Source: Alnus glutinosa
Lineage: Eukaryota; Streptophyta; Magnoliopsida; Fagales; Betulaceae
Length of the DNA: 64,000 nucleotides
Reading direction: 5' to 3'
Assembly (NCBI RefSeq): GCF_958979055.1
Contig: NC_084894.1
Coordinates: 23,591,616-23,655,615, forward strand
A program made the position numbers and the translations under genes. Within the stretch, counting starts at the first letter, position 1; every line of letters begins with the position of its first letter. Below the pieces are notes generated by a model. It did not search any database. It was given only the letters and a program-made list of their open reading frames with translations, and was not told the DNA's origin. Positions 21,854 to 35,163 of the stretch are shown piece by piece.

Positions 21854-23171
21854 GCGTAGTTAAGCTTTTCTCCACCCGTCCCTTTAATATATGAGATAGA
21901 ATCAAGTCATTTTGGCAATGGAAAATCCTAAATTCCTAACCCAATAGGTGTCCTGCATTAGCTTTTAATCATTATATATTTAGGTTTGTATGAACCCAAA
22001 ATTAATGCCCTAGAATTGGTATGAACTCTGGCAATGCAAATGGTGTATGTCCCTACTCATTTTTGTATATAAATATCATTTTATATTTAAGCATTTATCT
22101 ATTTTGAAGAATTGCAGTTCTTTATAATTAAATGAGAAAAAAAAGGTTACATAAGAGAGTCCTTACCACTCTGAATCCGTATGAAAGAAAGAATGGGAGA
22201 ACCCGTGAAAATGCAAAGTACAACCCCTTGAGCCTGAGAACAATTTCCCGTCTGGTATTAACATTTAGCAACTTTACAAGTCTATTTGAGACAATTTTTT
22301 TCTTTTCCTTTACGTGTAACTTTTCAAGATTTTGTAATGATAAATTGCTTATAAAGATACTATTTAATGATTAATTCTATATGTACGTGATTTGGACTTA
22401 TTTAAGGGGGAAAACTTTATCATCTATGCTAGTAAGTAGTAAGGTGAACCGTTAGAAAGTTTCTATCATCACTTTTGTCACAGAAAATTTCAAATTGTAT
22501 CTTCTTTACGACGGCAATAAATCAATCAATTCCTAATTCCACGTTTTAACACTCCCTCCCCCTCCCCACCCAAAAAAAAAAAAAAAATCCTATTAACTAC
22601 ATTATTCTCTTTTTCTTCTTTATTTTTTTCGCTTTTCATAAATATTTGTGGACTGAATATGTTCAAGTGATATATATATATGCGTCCAAATATCATTTTG
22701 TAACATAAATTAAGGAGCATCTTTATGTCAATCCTAAGTCAACTCAACAATATTAAGCAGATCAACCTAACATAACTTTATTAGGTCGGTTAAACTTAAT
22801 TCAATTAAGAAAAACGAAGAACGAGTACACATATCATAAAGGGAAGTTGCATTTATTATATCTTAGCTCTTGCCACCTATACTAGTTATTATTGGGGAAT
22901 GACAAAAGTGTGTCCATAGAAATGAGGGCCACAAAATCAAATTATATTAGCCCTTGAGTTTCTCCCTTAACCAACTACGCACAAGAAAATACTATTTTAA
23001 AAGATAAGGTGGGTCATTTAGAGGTACATTGGACTGACCCCAGTGGGACACTTTGAGCTTACTTCCCTCTAGTCTTGCAGGCGCTCTAAGTTTAAGATTT
23101 GACATGATTAACTGATTCTTCGAAAACATTATAACGAGAGTCCACCACCAAACAAAAGAGAAGCATTACAG
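21854..23171. other. Spacer downstream of UFD1
   Basis: The first roughly 250 bases are probably UFD1 3' UTR. The remainder is AT-rich with no supported gene; a T-run/A-run pair at 22560-22590 and short open frames have no resemblance to known proteins. Confidence 0.45.
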
Positions 23172-23829
23172 TATGGTGGAAATGCGGATGCAAGTTCAAT
23201 TATTAGCAATTTCTGCATCTATATAACGTGATTATCACTTTTGAGCATCTTCATTATGTGATTACTATCCGCATCCGTGTGGTTATTTTTCGCAGTCCGC
23301 CTATGAGATTATGAGCATTTTGAATTACTATTTAAATCTATATGCAAAATTAAATAATGCGGTTATTACTATATGCAATTTTCAATAAATTAAGATCCAA
23401 CTTGTTACACAATTTATGATTATCAACCATAGATGGTCATTGTCTCAGAGTAATTGGGATTTAGATTATCCAAAGAAAAAATAAAATAAATATAGTGAGA
23501 TATAACTTTGAGATGATAGTGAAAAAACCCTAATATAACCTAAAGGTCATAATCTTACCAAATTCAACAATTCTTGATGCTCTTGTTTCTCTTGTATAGC
23601 AGCTAATACTCTTCATGTACAGAGATTTTCCCCTTTCTTCTATAAAAATTATTATTATTCAAAAAAAAAAAAAAAATACCAAATTCAGAACAACCTCGTT
23701 TTTTTAGTAAATTTAATTAAATATATATTACATATAAAGGTAACCGCATCTACATACTCTAAAACCGCTATCCACATCCGTATATGCAGATAATTATTTT
23801 TAATAACTGCAACCATATTTTTACCCCTA
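23172..23829. mobile_element. hAT-like non-autonomous element, 658 bp
   Basis: The left end TATGGTGGAAATGCGGATGC and right end (complement TAGGGGTAAAAATATGGTTGC) are imperfect inverted repeats. The flanks CATTACAG (23164-23171) and CATTACTG (23830-23837) are an 8-base target duplication with one mismatch, as for hAT elements. The inside repeats phrases such as GCATCC/GGATGC and TAACCGCATC. No transposase frame. Confidence 0.6.
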
Positions 23830-24257
23830 CATTACTGTAACCAAAAGTAAATCCATCCTAGAAGTTTCTATAGGATGGCTCTAGCTAACCAGAAAAAGCA
23901 TGGTAAATGAAATTCATGATGAAACAGAATTGTTAATTTGAATCCACGACCAAATCAACAATGATTATTTTTGGCTTAAGAGTAAGATAAGCTTGTATCG
24001 AAGCACTAACAAACATATTAAAGAGTTTGGCTTCCATCTATTATTCAATAACATTAACACTCATCTTATTGAACAAGTACACGGTCAGGATTAAAACCCA
24101 CTTAATGCTTGGAGGTTTCCACTTTCCCTCATCCATTTATCTGGCAAGCTAGCTATATATAAAGGAGATGTAGGCTAATAAAACTAATCATACAGGCAGG
24201 GGTGTTAAAAGGCCTACCCCATATATTTTTTGTTCAAACTACGAAGATACAAACAAG

Positions 24258-27200
24258 CTAAGCCTTCACACATGTCTCAATTCCAACCTTCCCTGCATAC
24301 CTAATGTTCTCAGACTTCTCTTCAGCTTCCCAGAGCTCTGGCAACGCTTCCCTGATATTATGTATGCTCTCCAGTGCAAAATCCACGCCTTGAACGCGGT
24401 GAGAAGTGCCTACCTACACCCATGCATAACAAATTAATTAGAATTATAATATAAGCAATGCTGCATATAGGTAACATTCCGATCCCACATTAAGAAGATG
24501 AGGAGTAACCCACATAGAGTACATAGTGGTTTATAAAGATAGTCATGAGTTTGAAGTCCCACATTGTCTAGTTACTAGATGAAACTAAACTTTATAAAGA
24601 ATTCTATGAAAGCTCTAAATTGACTAGTCTTTTTGGAATGATAGTGTAGATGCGACTAACACTTTTTCATGGGTCGTTACAACATACCCCACCCCCATCT
24701 ATTCGGCTGATAAAGAAATCAATTATTTTTTTTTTATAAATAAAATATATTGAAAAGGCGCAAAGGAGCGCAACCCAAAGTACACAGGATGTATACAAGG
24801 AACCCCTGATGTAAAGAACATAGAGAACATCTATCTAAGAAATCAAAATAGGAACATTCATGCATTAACTTAATTCTATCTCTCCACATAAACAACATTT
24901 GAAGCATCTTTCTCTTCAGATTCGACAAACCAGTCTCACAATCTTCAAAACAGCGTGCATTCCGTTCCCTCCAAACGCACCACATCAAACACAACGGAGC
25001 CATGCGCCAAATCTGTATCGAAGTCCGATTACCCTTCTGGCCCCTCCAACTCCCCAACATGACTTTCACCAACCCCGGCATTACCCACTCCACCCCAAAC
25101 AATTGCAGAAGCGCCCTCCACAATTCTGTAGCCACCATACAATGCAGAAACAAATGATCAATGGATTCTCCAGCGGTCTTACACATAGAGCACCAATCCA
25201 TCACGATAATGTTTCTCTTTCGAAGGTTATCCAAAGTTAAAGATTTCCCTAAAGTTGCCATCCAAACAAAAAAGCCACTCTCGGGGGAACATTAACTTTC
25301 CAAATACTTTTCCACGGAAATGAAGACTGAGTAGGACTAGACAACAACTTATAGTATGACTTTACCTCAAAAGATTTCTTTCGCGCTGGCACCCAACACA
25401 ACTTATCCTCTCCCTGGCTGCTAACTTTGAGGGTGTACAACATCCCAAAAAACCTACTAACCGCTTCGACCTCCCAATCATGAACTGAACGAGAAAACAT
25501 AATATTCCATAAGATGGTGCCATTTTGTCTCTGCATAATTTCCTCCACCCAAGCATCCTTTCTTCTAGCAATAAGGAACAAATCTGGAAAGAGGATCTTC
25601 AAAGGAATTTCCCCACACCATACATCATGCCAAAACAGAACTTTCGAACCATTCCCGATCTCATATCTCACATGCGCAGCAAAAGCATCCCATCCCCTCC
25701 TAATCCTTTTCCACACGCCAAACCCATAAGAACCCACAATCTCCTTAGAACACCAACCACCCCTCAAACTATCATATTTGACATCCACCACCTTTCTCCA
25801 AAAAGCATCTCTCTCCATAGCAGATCTCCATAACCATTTACCCATCAAGGCTTTGTTGAACATAACCAAATTTCTCAATCCTAGCCCCCCCAAAGCTTTA
25901 GAAGAACAAATCGTACGCCAATTAACCAAATGAAATTTAAATTCATCTCCAACACCACCCCAAAGGAAATCTCTCTGAAGTTTCTCCAAACGATTTGCCA
26001 CTCCCACAGGAATAGGGAAAAGAGATAGAAAGTACGTAGGTAAGCTTGAGAGAGTGCTATTGATCAAGGTTAACCTCCCCCCTTTAGATAAACACACCTT
26101 CTTCCACCCTGCTAGTCTAGCTTCCATCTTCTCAATAACATTATTCCACATTGATTGTCACTATGTCATCAGATAGTGGAAAGAGAATGGAATAAGAGTG
26201 TAGTATATAGCATTCCACGAGCACTGTTGCACTAATCTTAATGTAAGATTCATTTGGTTGTTTTAGTGATGGCTTGTCAATTCTTGGGGCATTTGTATAG
26301 TATTTTGCGATCTGGTTGAAGTTAATGACTTACCAACACAGTGTGAAGACCCAAGCGTTTCCCAGTCTGTACATTACGGATGCTATCATCAAAGAACAAC
26401 TGCAAAAGGAAGAAATTACAATGTCAATATAAAATAGAGGGTGACTGGCAAAAGCAGCAAAGCTATGCTAATTCTGCAAAAGAGTTATAGAACATGGTGA
26501 GGAAATAAATAGTGCTAATTAGGCAGGCTACATATGGTCAGAAAGATGCGCGCACACAAAAAAAATAAAAATAAAAAGAAAAAGAAGCAAATCCAATAAA
26601 TGGATTCAACCTATTAACACACCAACTATTTGTTAGAATATTAATTTAAAAGATTAAGTCATCATTTCCTATCAGTTTAAGCTTTTGTGAGCAGTAGTGA
26701 TTCAACATGATATCAAAACAAAGGTCCGAAATTCGAAACTTGTCCCCGTCATTCACCTCCCCTCCCAATTTCACTTAAATATTCAAAATGTTAGATTTCA
26801 CTTGATGAGGGGGAGTTTGAGCCCACATCTAAAAAGAAAAGTATTAGAATATTAATTTTAATTATTAAGTTTACCATTTTCTATTGGAATAAGCGGTAAT
26901 TCAACACTATTCTCCAAGAAAATGGGAATTATATTCTTACCGTTCTTTGAGGGTTGATGTTGGCTATCTTGAAAACTTCTTCATATGCAACCTCAAATGG
27001 TTTGCAGGCAACTGGGGTCTTTGGAAGTACCAAACTAGCATTAGTTTGACTCATATACTCATTAATGTCAAAAGCTTCAGCGCTTGAAATGGTACTTGGT
27101 CTTGTGTCTCCCAATTCTGTGTCATCCTCTTCGATAGGAACGACATTCCCTTTGTTGGTAGAATTTAGAGTTTCAAAGCATATAATCCCTTCAAAGCAGT

Positions 27201-28105
27201 CCTCCAATCCAAGCCTGCTAAGCACTCTAGCAGCGTGGGCCTTATCTGCATTCGTAAAAATCTATACAAAAAGACCATGCACATCATCATGAGAAGAAGA
27301 AAAAGAGTCTTTCGCCACTCTCCAAGCAATTTGTATCATCGTATGTATATAATGCCAGGGAGAAACTTACAACTTTCTGAACTGGCAGGCTCAGCAACAG
27401 ACTCCTCAGCACAGGGTCAGGTTTTAGCATATTGTAGGGCAATCTCCCATGAACATAACTGTGAAAAAGAAAAGTATGAGATGCCTCGATTAAATGTTTT
27501 TATGTTTTGAATGAGAGCTAATGGGAATGAGGAAAGAAATGATACCTATGGAAGTCATCATATTCAAAGTTATAGCCAATAGCCTAAAGAAAGAACCACA
27601 ACAATACATTCATTATCAACCTGATGTACTTATGTATGTTCTCAGAATCAATCTGTGAAAAAGAATATACTAGGATCATACCCTGAGACCAGCCATTGTC
27701 GTCCCATAATCCTTGTACAAGGAAACACATAACTCAGGGACCTTGCTCTCCTCTATGCCAAGTTTTTGAAGCATATATTCTACAGTTGGGTATTCAGAGA
27801 AGGGTTTCAAACTTACGATTTTCATTTATTTTTAGAAAAATTGAAATTTATCTACTGTCCTGCCTAAAATGTGATGCATGCATTACCTTGAATATTCTTG
27901 GTGACTTCTGCCGACAAACCAGAACTAATAGGATAAAGAGTGTCATCCAGATCTGAAAATTAGATATATCAGGTTGTCATGATCCACCACTAAGGTCAAT
28001 CAAATTCACAATCAATAAGAATTGTGATCGAAGAAGAGGCTCACCGAATAGAAGACACTCGTACTTGGGCTTCAGAGCTTGTTGGTACTGATCTTCATTT
28101 TCCAT
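24258..28105 (-). CDS. HAD-superfamily hydrolase, SDT1 / pyrimidine 5'-nucleotidase-like (copy 1)
   Basis: Probable cytosolic phosphatase of the haloacid dehalogenase superfamily, related to yeast SDT1 (pyrimidine 5'-nucleotidase, 'suppressor of disruption of TFIIS'). Exons on the minus strand: 28105-28045, 27952-27887, 27779-27682, 27583-27546, 27458-27371, 27261-26941, 26399-26334, 24413-24258; 894 bases, 297 residues. Motif I is FDLDDTLYP (nucleophile and acid/base Asp, split by intron 1), motif II IFTNAD, then a conserved Lys in CKPFEVAYEE, and motif IV LFFDDSIRN. The C-terminus is IHNIREALPELWEAEE. A non-coding leader exon ending at a GTAAGT donor near 29079 is likely. Compared with the second copy, exon 6 is 54 bases longer (acidic insert near residue 160-200). 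The last intron holds a 1.4-kb LINE fragment. Substrate unknown. Confidence 0.92.
24477..24690. repeat. Dispersed 'cccacatt...agaagatga' repeat
   Basis: About 210 bases similar to 59376-59545: 'cacattaagaagatgaggag', 'ataaagatagtcatgag', 'cccacattgtctagttactag', 'gatagtgtagatgcgactaa', 'gtcgttacaa'. Its class is not clear. It lies in the last intron of HAD copy 1 next to the LINE. Confidence 0.5.
24726..26152 (-). mobile_element. L1-type LINE, 5'-truncated, in the last intron of HAD copy 1
   Basis: Minus-strand element with a T run at 24726-24735. The frame 26151-25249 encodes the C-terminal RT region (VCLSKGGRLTLINSTLSSLP, FLWGGVGDEF), then a one-base frameshift in a T run near 25270 leads into 25261-24734 with the zf-RVT region (DWCSMCKTAGESIDHLFLHC). 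It belongs to the same family as 7873-12988 ([24 protein letters not shown] in that copy). Truncated within ORF2; no target duplication seen. It has the host gene's orientation. Confidence 0.88.
26633..26905. repeat. Dispersed repeat with repeated ends
   Basis: TTAGAATATTAATTT occurs at about 26633 and again at about 26845, each followed by 'attaagt' and a similar 'caccatttcctat' phrase. Between them lies 'catgatatcaaaacaaaggtc' and 'gatgagggggagtttgagccc'. The same type of phrase occurs at 3690-3960. It lies in intron 6 of HAD copy 1. Class unknown; no coding capacity. Confidence 0.45.
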
Positions 28106-29870
28106 TTTGATGTAGGAGGCTTCAAATTAGAAAAATAGGATAATTAAGCATAAATACAGAAACAAACACCAAATAATATTACCAAATGTAACTTTATATC
28201 TCAACAAATCTTTGACATTTTCTAACTAAAATGATTCTAATGGTCAGAGATAGACAGAGGAAAGTTACAACGAAAGAGAGTCATTGCTTCCAAAAAGAAT
28301 CAAACAGAAGTAGGCACGGAACTTCTAATTCTCTAGAGAAGAAAACCTTGCAATCAAGGTAAAAGCGTTGAATTTGAATTTCAAAAACTTAGAAAGCAAA
28401 TGGGTTTTCTTTCCATTGGAAAGGAAAACCCAAAGATTTGAAAATTGACTGATTCAAATCAGATTATCAGTAAAATGAGTATTTGTTCAAACTTCAAGAA
28501 GTGCATATGACATTCAAAATCCAGAAAACGAAACATTTGCTTTCAAATCAACATCTAAAATACTCAAAAATCCAATCATCAATAACCCAAAACCTCAAAA
28601 ACAGAAACAAGAGAAAGCATTGAAAGTTTGAACATCAAAAAGTCACCGGTGGGCATGTTTGAGTATTTTTGTTTTTCAAATACTGTCAGATTTTATCCAT
28701 TTTTTCTCTAATTTTGTCTCAAATTTTCCAAACCATCCAAACATAATTTCAAAAAACAAATTCTCTTGATATTCGTAATTTTAAATATTTTTTAAAAAAA
28801 TGCACTCCCAAACAGCATTTTGCATATATTTCATCAGAGCGCATCACACGTATAAACAAAAGAAAATAAGCCCAGAAAATTACTACTCTGTTTAATACAT
28901 AAAAAACAAACAGATTTACTAGATCGAATGGACCCAAGTCTCCAAATAACTCAGCATTTGTTCCCACATTACTGGAACTGGTTCAAAACGTTACACTTAA
29001 AGAAAATAAACGATCGACAAACACATTCTTCTCAAGAAACAAAAAATCATACGTAGGACTAAGAGAACAAGAACTTACCAGATCCAAAGTAGGCCGACGA
29101 GAGAGAGAGAGTGGACTGTGGATGTAGAGAATTAAATTGTGTTGTGTTAAATGCGAAGCCGTTGAATTGGTTCAAAGTTGAAACGTTGAGTGAAAGGCGA
29201 AAGCGACCGAAAGAGGCAACACATGGAGAGAGACGATTTTCTCTGATTGGAAAGAAACTGAAAAGTAGGAGCCATAACTTTTCGGAACTTTGTACTACGT
29301 GGTCGTATCCTATTTTGACACGTACCATGCTCACGTGAGTTTCTACTACCGTGTCTTGGGACAATGTACGACTAATGCGAGGGGTTGACAGGTGTCCGGT
29401 TTTTTTTTTTTTGGGATACAGTGTGGGAGACATCGAACAACCACCCTACGCACGCGGTTAGCCCCGTCTGAGAAAAGGAGAGGTCCCCAGGGTTTTTGGA
29501 ATTGGATGACGACTTCGACTAAGATTGTTTTAATTTAATTGTTTGAATAAAAAAAGATTTTTTAATTGTAACATGCGTTGATCTACTCAATTTATGGCTT
29601 CCAATATTTAAATTAATAATGAAGTGCACGTAAATTTAATTAATTTAATCGCTGATTTAATAGCAATTTATCTTAAAATACATTAAAAAAAAAAATCACA
29701 TGACTTTTAATTCACATACATTTGTCATTTTTAGTGTGTAACATCGTAAGTGGGTCCATTAAACTTGAGTTATATTATTATTTCGTCTTCTAAAATGATT
29801 TCTTACCATTTTATTTATTTTTTTTATATAAGTACATTATAAACTATTACAATGGAAATTTAAAAAAACA
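28106..29870. other. Leader intron and upstream region of HAD copy 1
   Basis: 28110-29078 is probably a leader intron of HAD copy 1. A leader exon with a GA repeat (29098-29112) follows upstream. Nothing else is recognisable. At 29400-29412 a T run is followed by 'gggatacagtgtgggaga', possibly a retroposon end. Confidence 0.35.
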
Positions 29871-30174
29871 AAAAATAGTAGGGTTTGGGCAACCCAAATT
29901 TAAAACTATGAATAAAAGTACGCGGGGACAATGCTTCCGAAGATGCGGGCCCTTTGGCTCGAGGCACTGATGCAACAAAGCCAGGGTCACCAATAAATGT
30001 GATATCACAAGTGTATTGTTCACAAGGACCCAAACACAAAAACAATGGTAAACTGAGGGAGAGGGATACAACAAATAAGTCCAATAAAACAAATAAATAA
30101 ACACACAAACAGCAAGAATAGCAGAAGTCCAGTAGAAGGAGGAGGAGTAGGAGCCATCCGTGACGGCGCGAATT

Positions 30175-30415
30175 TATTAAAAAAATCATTTTAATTTTTA
30201 TTTTTTAGTTTTTAGTTTTAGTTTTTTTTTTTCTCGAATTTATAAGGACATTTTTGTCTTATTAAAAAAAAATTAAGAATTATTTGTCTTTTTGTTGGTC
30301 TTAAGGGAACATTGACATTTTTTAGTCGTTTGAAGGAAGATATTGACACAATTAATAGTTTGAGAGGACAATAACAATTGAGCGGTAGTTTGAAGGGAAT
30401 ATTTATATTTTTCCC
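30175..30415. repeat. AT-rich MITE, right part
   Basis: Shares 'tataaggacatttttgtctt', 'ggtcttaagggaacattgac' and a right end 'tagtttgaagggaat...tttttccc' with the element at 16679-17306. The left end is missing. Confidence 0.55.
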
Positions 30416-30654
30416 AAATAAAATACAAAGAGAATTATATCAACATTTAATGGTAAGAGAGGAGCACAGAACAACTTTTTTTCTCTGCCTTCTCTCTAGA
30501 ATCATCTGGTGTTTTTCTGTGAAAATCTCCATGGGAGGAAAGCTTTGTGCTTCTATCCTCATCACCCATCTATGTTCCATACCTAATCTCTCCATCCTCC
30601 CTGCCAACCGTCCACCCTTCTCACCTTCCGTCACCCATCCTACTTTTTTACAGT

Positions 30655-30768
30655 GTTTTAAGCCACTGGAGATAAGGCAGAAGCTCCATCTACCCCTCTA
30701 TCATTTTCGATGTTTTAAGCCACCGGAGATAAGGCAAAAGCTTCATCTATCCCTCTATTATTTCAATA
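30655..30768. repeat. 57-bp tandem duplication
   Basis: Two adjacent copies starting GTTTTAAGCCAC (30655-30711, 30712-30768) with about six differences. It lies in a 620-base stretch (30416-31037) that separates two AT-rich MITE pieces and contains no recognisable gene. Confidence 0.8.
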
Positions 30769-31037
30769 CTTTACATGTTTTTTGGTTTGTCACTACACAG
30801 CGACTGTATATGGTCTTTTCCTCCATCCCTCACCGTGTTCTCTGTAACTTTTAGAAAGGTTTTATGATTGAAATTTTTGAATCTAGATTTACTCTCCTCC
30901 TTCGATTTTTACACGACACGCTCCTTATCAACGGGTTCTCCAGAGTCCCCGGCTTCCACCGATAATCTCCGGTTCTTCCACCGCTGCTTGCTCCCCAGCA
31001 CGTGGCTTACACGCTCCAGAGCGTTCTTTGCTCTGGC

Positions 31038-31475
31038 CTAAGACCAACAAAAAAACAAAAATGATTCTTAATTTTTTTTAATAAGATAAAAATGCCCTTA
31101 TAAATTCGAGAAAAAAAAAACTAAAATAAAAAAATAAAAAATAAAACGATTTTTTTTGAAAAAAATGGAAATTATTAAAAAAATGAAAAAATAACTGAAT
31201 ATTATAAAAGCAATTTTTTTTTTTTTTTTACAAAAAAAAAAAAAAAAAAGAAGTAGAAAAACCGTTCTTTTATTTTTTGTTCTTTTTATAAGTTTTTGTT
31301 ATTTTAGATTTTTTTAAAATAATTTTTTAAGTTTTTTAATAATTTTAAAATAATATTTTTATCATCATGGAGACATTAATATGTTTTCGTAATTTATGAA
31401 AAGACATTGATATAATTAATATTCTAAGAGGCATTTACAATAAAATAATAATTTTAAAAGAATTATATGTACTTT
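31038..31475. repeat. AT-rich MITE, left end missing
   Basis: Begins 'agaccaacaaaaaaacaaaaatg', contains long A/T runs, and ends 'tttaaaagaattatatgtac', all as in 16679-17306. It is in the same family as 1-400 and 30175-30415. Confidence 0.55.
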
Positions 31476-31916
31476 TTTTTTGAACTTTATTCATAAAAAT
31501 ATCTCAGCACACGTGTCCCAACTGTCTATTCGACTTTAATTAACAAGACACTCATAATGATGCATTCCAGGTGCCACGATCTACTCCACAGACGCGTTTT
31601 AGTTGCTTTATCAAAAAGTCTTTCTTTTTCATTTGTCTCATTGAAAAGACCCGGTGGGCGGTGCACATTAATTAATTATAATTGGTAGGAACAAATATCA
31701 TCTTAATGAAAGCGACCATGTAACGAGCGAGCCTTGAAGCGTCGGTCTTACCATTATATTAAAAATAATAATAATAATAATATAAATCATGTGCATTCAT
31801 ATTTAGGTAAAATCAAATTAAGAAAGATAATTAATTCATAGATAATTAGGTTTAGATATGACAATTCCACTACCAAAAAGTTAATACAAATATTGCTGAA
31901 AAGCCTGAATATAATT

Positions 31917-33701
31917 CTAGGCTTCCACTGGTGTCTCAATTGCTATCTTTCTTGCATACTGCATGCTTCCTGACTCTTCATCAATGGCTTCCCACAGCTC
32001 CGGCAATGCTTCCCTAATATTGTGGATGCTCTCCAAAGCATAATCGACACCATTTGCACGATGAGATGTGCCCACCTATATATACATACCCATAATCATA
32101 TTTTAAATCTTTTTCCTAAATATTTTAACTCTCATAATTCAAGTATATATATTCACTGATCGACTTACCTGCACGGTGTGAAGGCCCATACGCTTCCCAG
32201 TTTGTATATTTCGGATACTATCATCAAAGAACAGCTGGTAAAAAGCAAGAAAACACCGTTACAATTATGACCGACAATCAGTGAATTCGACATAAACCCG
32301 ACACAAAATCATAGTCTTATACTGATCATGCCTCAGTATAATCCGGACCCGAAATGCGAATACGAATTGATACCCTAATTCTAATCCCCCAAAGCCTACA
32401 AATAGAGAGCAGATTATCTTACTGTTCTTTGAGGATTGATGCCGCCTTTCTTGAATGCTTCTTCATATGCATTTTCAAATGGTTTGCAAAAGATTGGAGA
32501 CTTCGGAAGCTCCGAGCTAGCATTGGGTTGAAAAGCGAGGTGAACATTATTAATGTTATCGGAGCCATTATTCTTCTCGTTGGTGGCCGGATTCAGAGTC
32601 TCGAAGGATATAACCAAATCGAAGCAGTCCTCCAATCCAAGCTTGCTAAGAGCTTTGGCAATATGGGCATTATCCGCGTTGGAGAAAATCTATGTTGTAA
32701 CGATAAAAAACATTGTCAAAAGGAAAGCTCAATTCATGCATATATGCTATAATCTATCTGAATTTCTCTACGCAGAAAGAAACTTACAACTTTCCGGATA
32801 GGCAAGCTAAGCAACAGACTCCTCAGAACATGGTCAGGTTTTAGTGAATCATAGGGCAATCTCCCATGAACAAATCTGTAATATGGAAAGTGTCAGACCA
32901 AATACTTTTCAACAGAGGATGCCCACAAAGTAAACGACATAAATTCCCTCTAAATTGGGTCGGAGGAATTTCTTCTAACTCCGTCTATAAAACTGTCGTT
33001 TGTCCTTAAACATGCGAGAAATGCGAGAAACAAGTGATTTTTTAATAGATGCATGGCAGTTTTATAGACCGAATTCGGATTCTCCCACCAAGTTGGGAGG
33101 AAAATTTTGTAAGTAAAAGGGTGGAAATTGTCAAATTGGTACCTATGATAGTCATCATTGTCAAAGTCGTACCCAATTGCCTGGAAAGGGAGCATATATA
33201 TGCATTATTCAACTGTATCACATCTTCAAAAAATTCTGCTTTCGAAGAAAATGACAATAATACCATACCTTGAGACCGGCCATTGTTGTTCCATAATTCT
33301 GGTATAATGCACGATTCATCTCAGGGATTTTCTTTTCTTCTATGACAAGCTTTTGAGCCATATAATCTGTGGAGGGTAATATTATATATAAACAGATCTA
33401 TAATTTGTAAACGCATCAGGAATTAGAGAATGATGAATATTGCAGTACCTTCAATGTTCTTTGTGCATGCTTTCGACAGACCAGAACTCAGGGGATAAAG
33501 GGTGTCGTCAAGATCTGCAAGCAACATATATTTTTGCATTTTATATTTGTGATATTTGCTTCATCCCAAGTACTCCCTACAGTACTCAGATAGAAACCCA
33601 CTGAAAAGCAAGTAAAACATGAGGATTTTGAAAGGATCCGAGCAAGAAAGCTTACCAAAGAGAAGACACTCGTAGTTGGGCATTAGAGCCTTGTATTCCA
33701 T
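31917..33701 (-). CDS. HAD-superfamily hydrolase, SDT1 / pyrimidine 5'-nucleotidase-like (copy 2)
   Basis: Tandem paralogue of 24258-28105 with the same eight-exon structure and identical lengths for exons 2-5 and 7. Exons on the minus strand: 33701-33656, 33514-33449, 33366-33269, 33180-33143, 32875-32788, 32689-32423, 32234-32169, 32075-31917; 828 bases, 275 residues. HAD motif I FDLDDTLYP, motif II IFSNAD, the conserved Lys in CKPFENAYEE, and motif IV LFFDDSIRN are all present. The start follows from MEYKALMPNYECLLFD; a GTATAAAG/CACAG acceptor just before the ATG suggests a leader intron. It lacks the acidic insert of copy 1 and has an N-rich segment instead. No break is seen, and introns are free of LINEs. 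Substrate unknown; pyrimidine nucleotides are a guess from the family. Confidence 0.93.
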
Positions 33702-34088
33702 GTTTAACCTGTGTATAAAGAACGCTTTAGTGTTAGTGAATGACAGGAAACCAACATGGATTAAAAAGAAGTGTAATTTGTTTTGGAGAAGCGGGATTTT
33801 ACAGCAGAGAATTATGAGAAAATGAGAGGAAAAACAGAGGTAGCTGCAAATATTGAATGAGAAAGGAGATGTGGGAAAGAAGAGGGTGGAGACGGTGGGT
33901 TTAAATAGGGAAGGAGTTCAGGTTTGAAAGAGGAAAGCCACAGGTAGTCTTCCTCAATGGTCTAATTAATCTATAGTCTCTAGAAGCATAAATGCGAATA
34001 ATAGACCCCAGAGGGCCATAGTCTTTTTGACTTTCTCTATAAAAATCATAGCTTCTGGATTTTTATTTATTTTTAATCCAATCAAATT

Positions 34089-34685
34089 ATTAGCATTCAT
34101 ATTCGGTTCAATAATTTTCTTTTAATTTTAATTTGAAAACAAAAAATTATTATTATTATTATTTTTTATTTTAACTACCTACTTTTAATTATCAATTTTT
34201 ATTATTCTATTTAAATATTATTTCCTTTTCAAATCTACATTCCAAAATCATGCGCATGTTTTATGTGAAGTCAATTTTTTTTTAAAAGCTCATTAAATTT
34301 GGTAAACACTATAAGAGCATTCTTAGCAACTTGCTATTTTGGTAGAAAAAAACACATAAAAATCACTCCTAGCAACCTCACTACTAAAAATTTTGGTGAG
34401 TGAACAGTACTTACCAAATCATTAAAAAACTATAAAAATTTGGTTATTTATTTATCTTTTTTTTTTTTTTCTCTTAAACTATAATATTTCCACACTTTAG
34501 ACATCCAGTGCCGTACAAATTTCTTGTTCACATATTCGAACAGGTTTTGTGGAATTGAAGGGGCATGTTCAGGTAGCATTTTATTTCTGATTATTTTTTT
34601 AAAACATGTTTGTGTAGGTTTTTAAAATTCAAATTTTACTCAAGTTTTATCAAACTTTTTTTAATTTTGTTTCGAGTCCTCTAAA
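34089..34685 (+). repeat. Left arm of a long inverted duplication
   Basis: About 600 bases that recur, inverted, at 36466-37082. Shared landmarks are 'attagcattcatattcgg', 'aaatcatgcgcatgttttatgt', 'catccagtgccgtacaaatt' and 'gaaggggcatgttcaggtag'. The duplication covers both a MITE-like part (GAGCATTCTTAGCAACTTG, from 34315) and sequence outside it. It lies about 390 bases upstream of the HAD copy 2 start. Confidence 0.85.
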
Positions 34686-35163
34686 GAAAATATTAGTACA
34701 ATGTTTCTCCGAAAAGAAAATATTCTAAACCTAAAGTATTTCATACAGCAATGTAATAACTAATATATATTTTAACCCTTGAACAATAAGCCAAGAAAGA
34801 TAATGGTAATGTGCCTTCACATTGCTTTAGCTTTATGGGAAAGCGAGACAGAATTTTACTTTTGATTGCCATAGTCCTTAGATATGTGAGATATTTGGTG
34901 CACATAACAGTACTCTTATCTCATAATTGAGATTGATATTCTGTTCTATCTATGGCATTTAGATTTTTTCTTCTTTTCTTTTTTTTTTTTTTGAATTTTA
35001 TGGCATTTATATTTTAAAAATTAAATTGAAATCTTTTTTATGGTTCAGATTAAATTTTACAAATATAATGACTATATATTTTCACGTTATTTAAAATTTT
35101 TAAACGATATGACACTAATTATATTGCTAAATATAACAAAACAAAATCTGCACGTAGTACTAT

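Noticed and set aside
24726-26152. Target duplication around the LINE in HAD copy 1
   Set aside because: I compared the flanks before the T run and after the 5' end and found no convincing direct repeat.
30378-30854. 158-codon plus-strand frame
   Set aside because: Starts in MITE sequence and crosses a 57-bp tandem repeat; composition unlike a gene.
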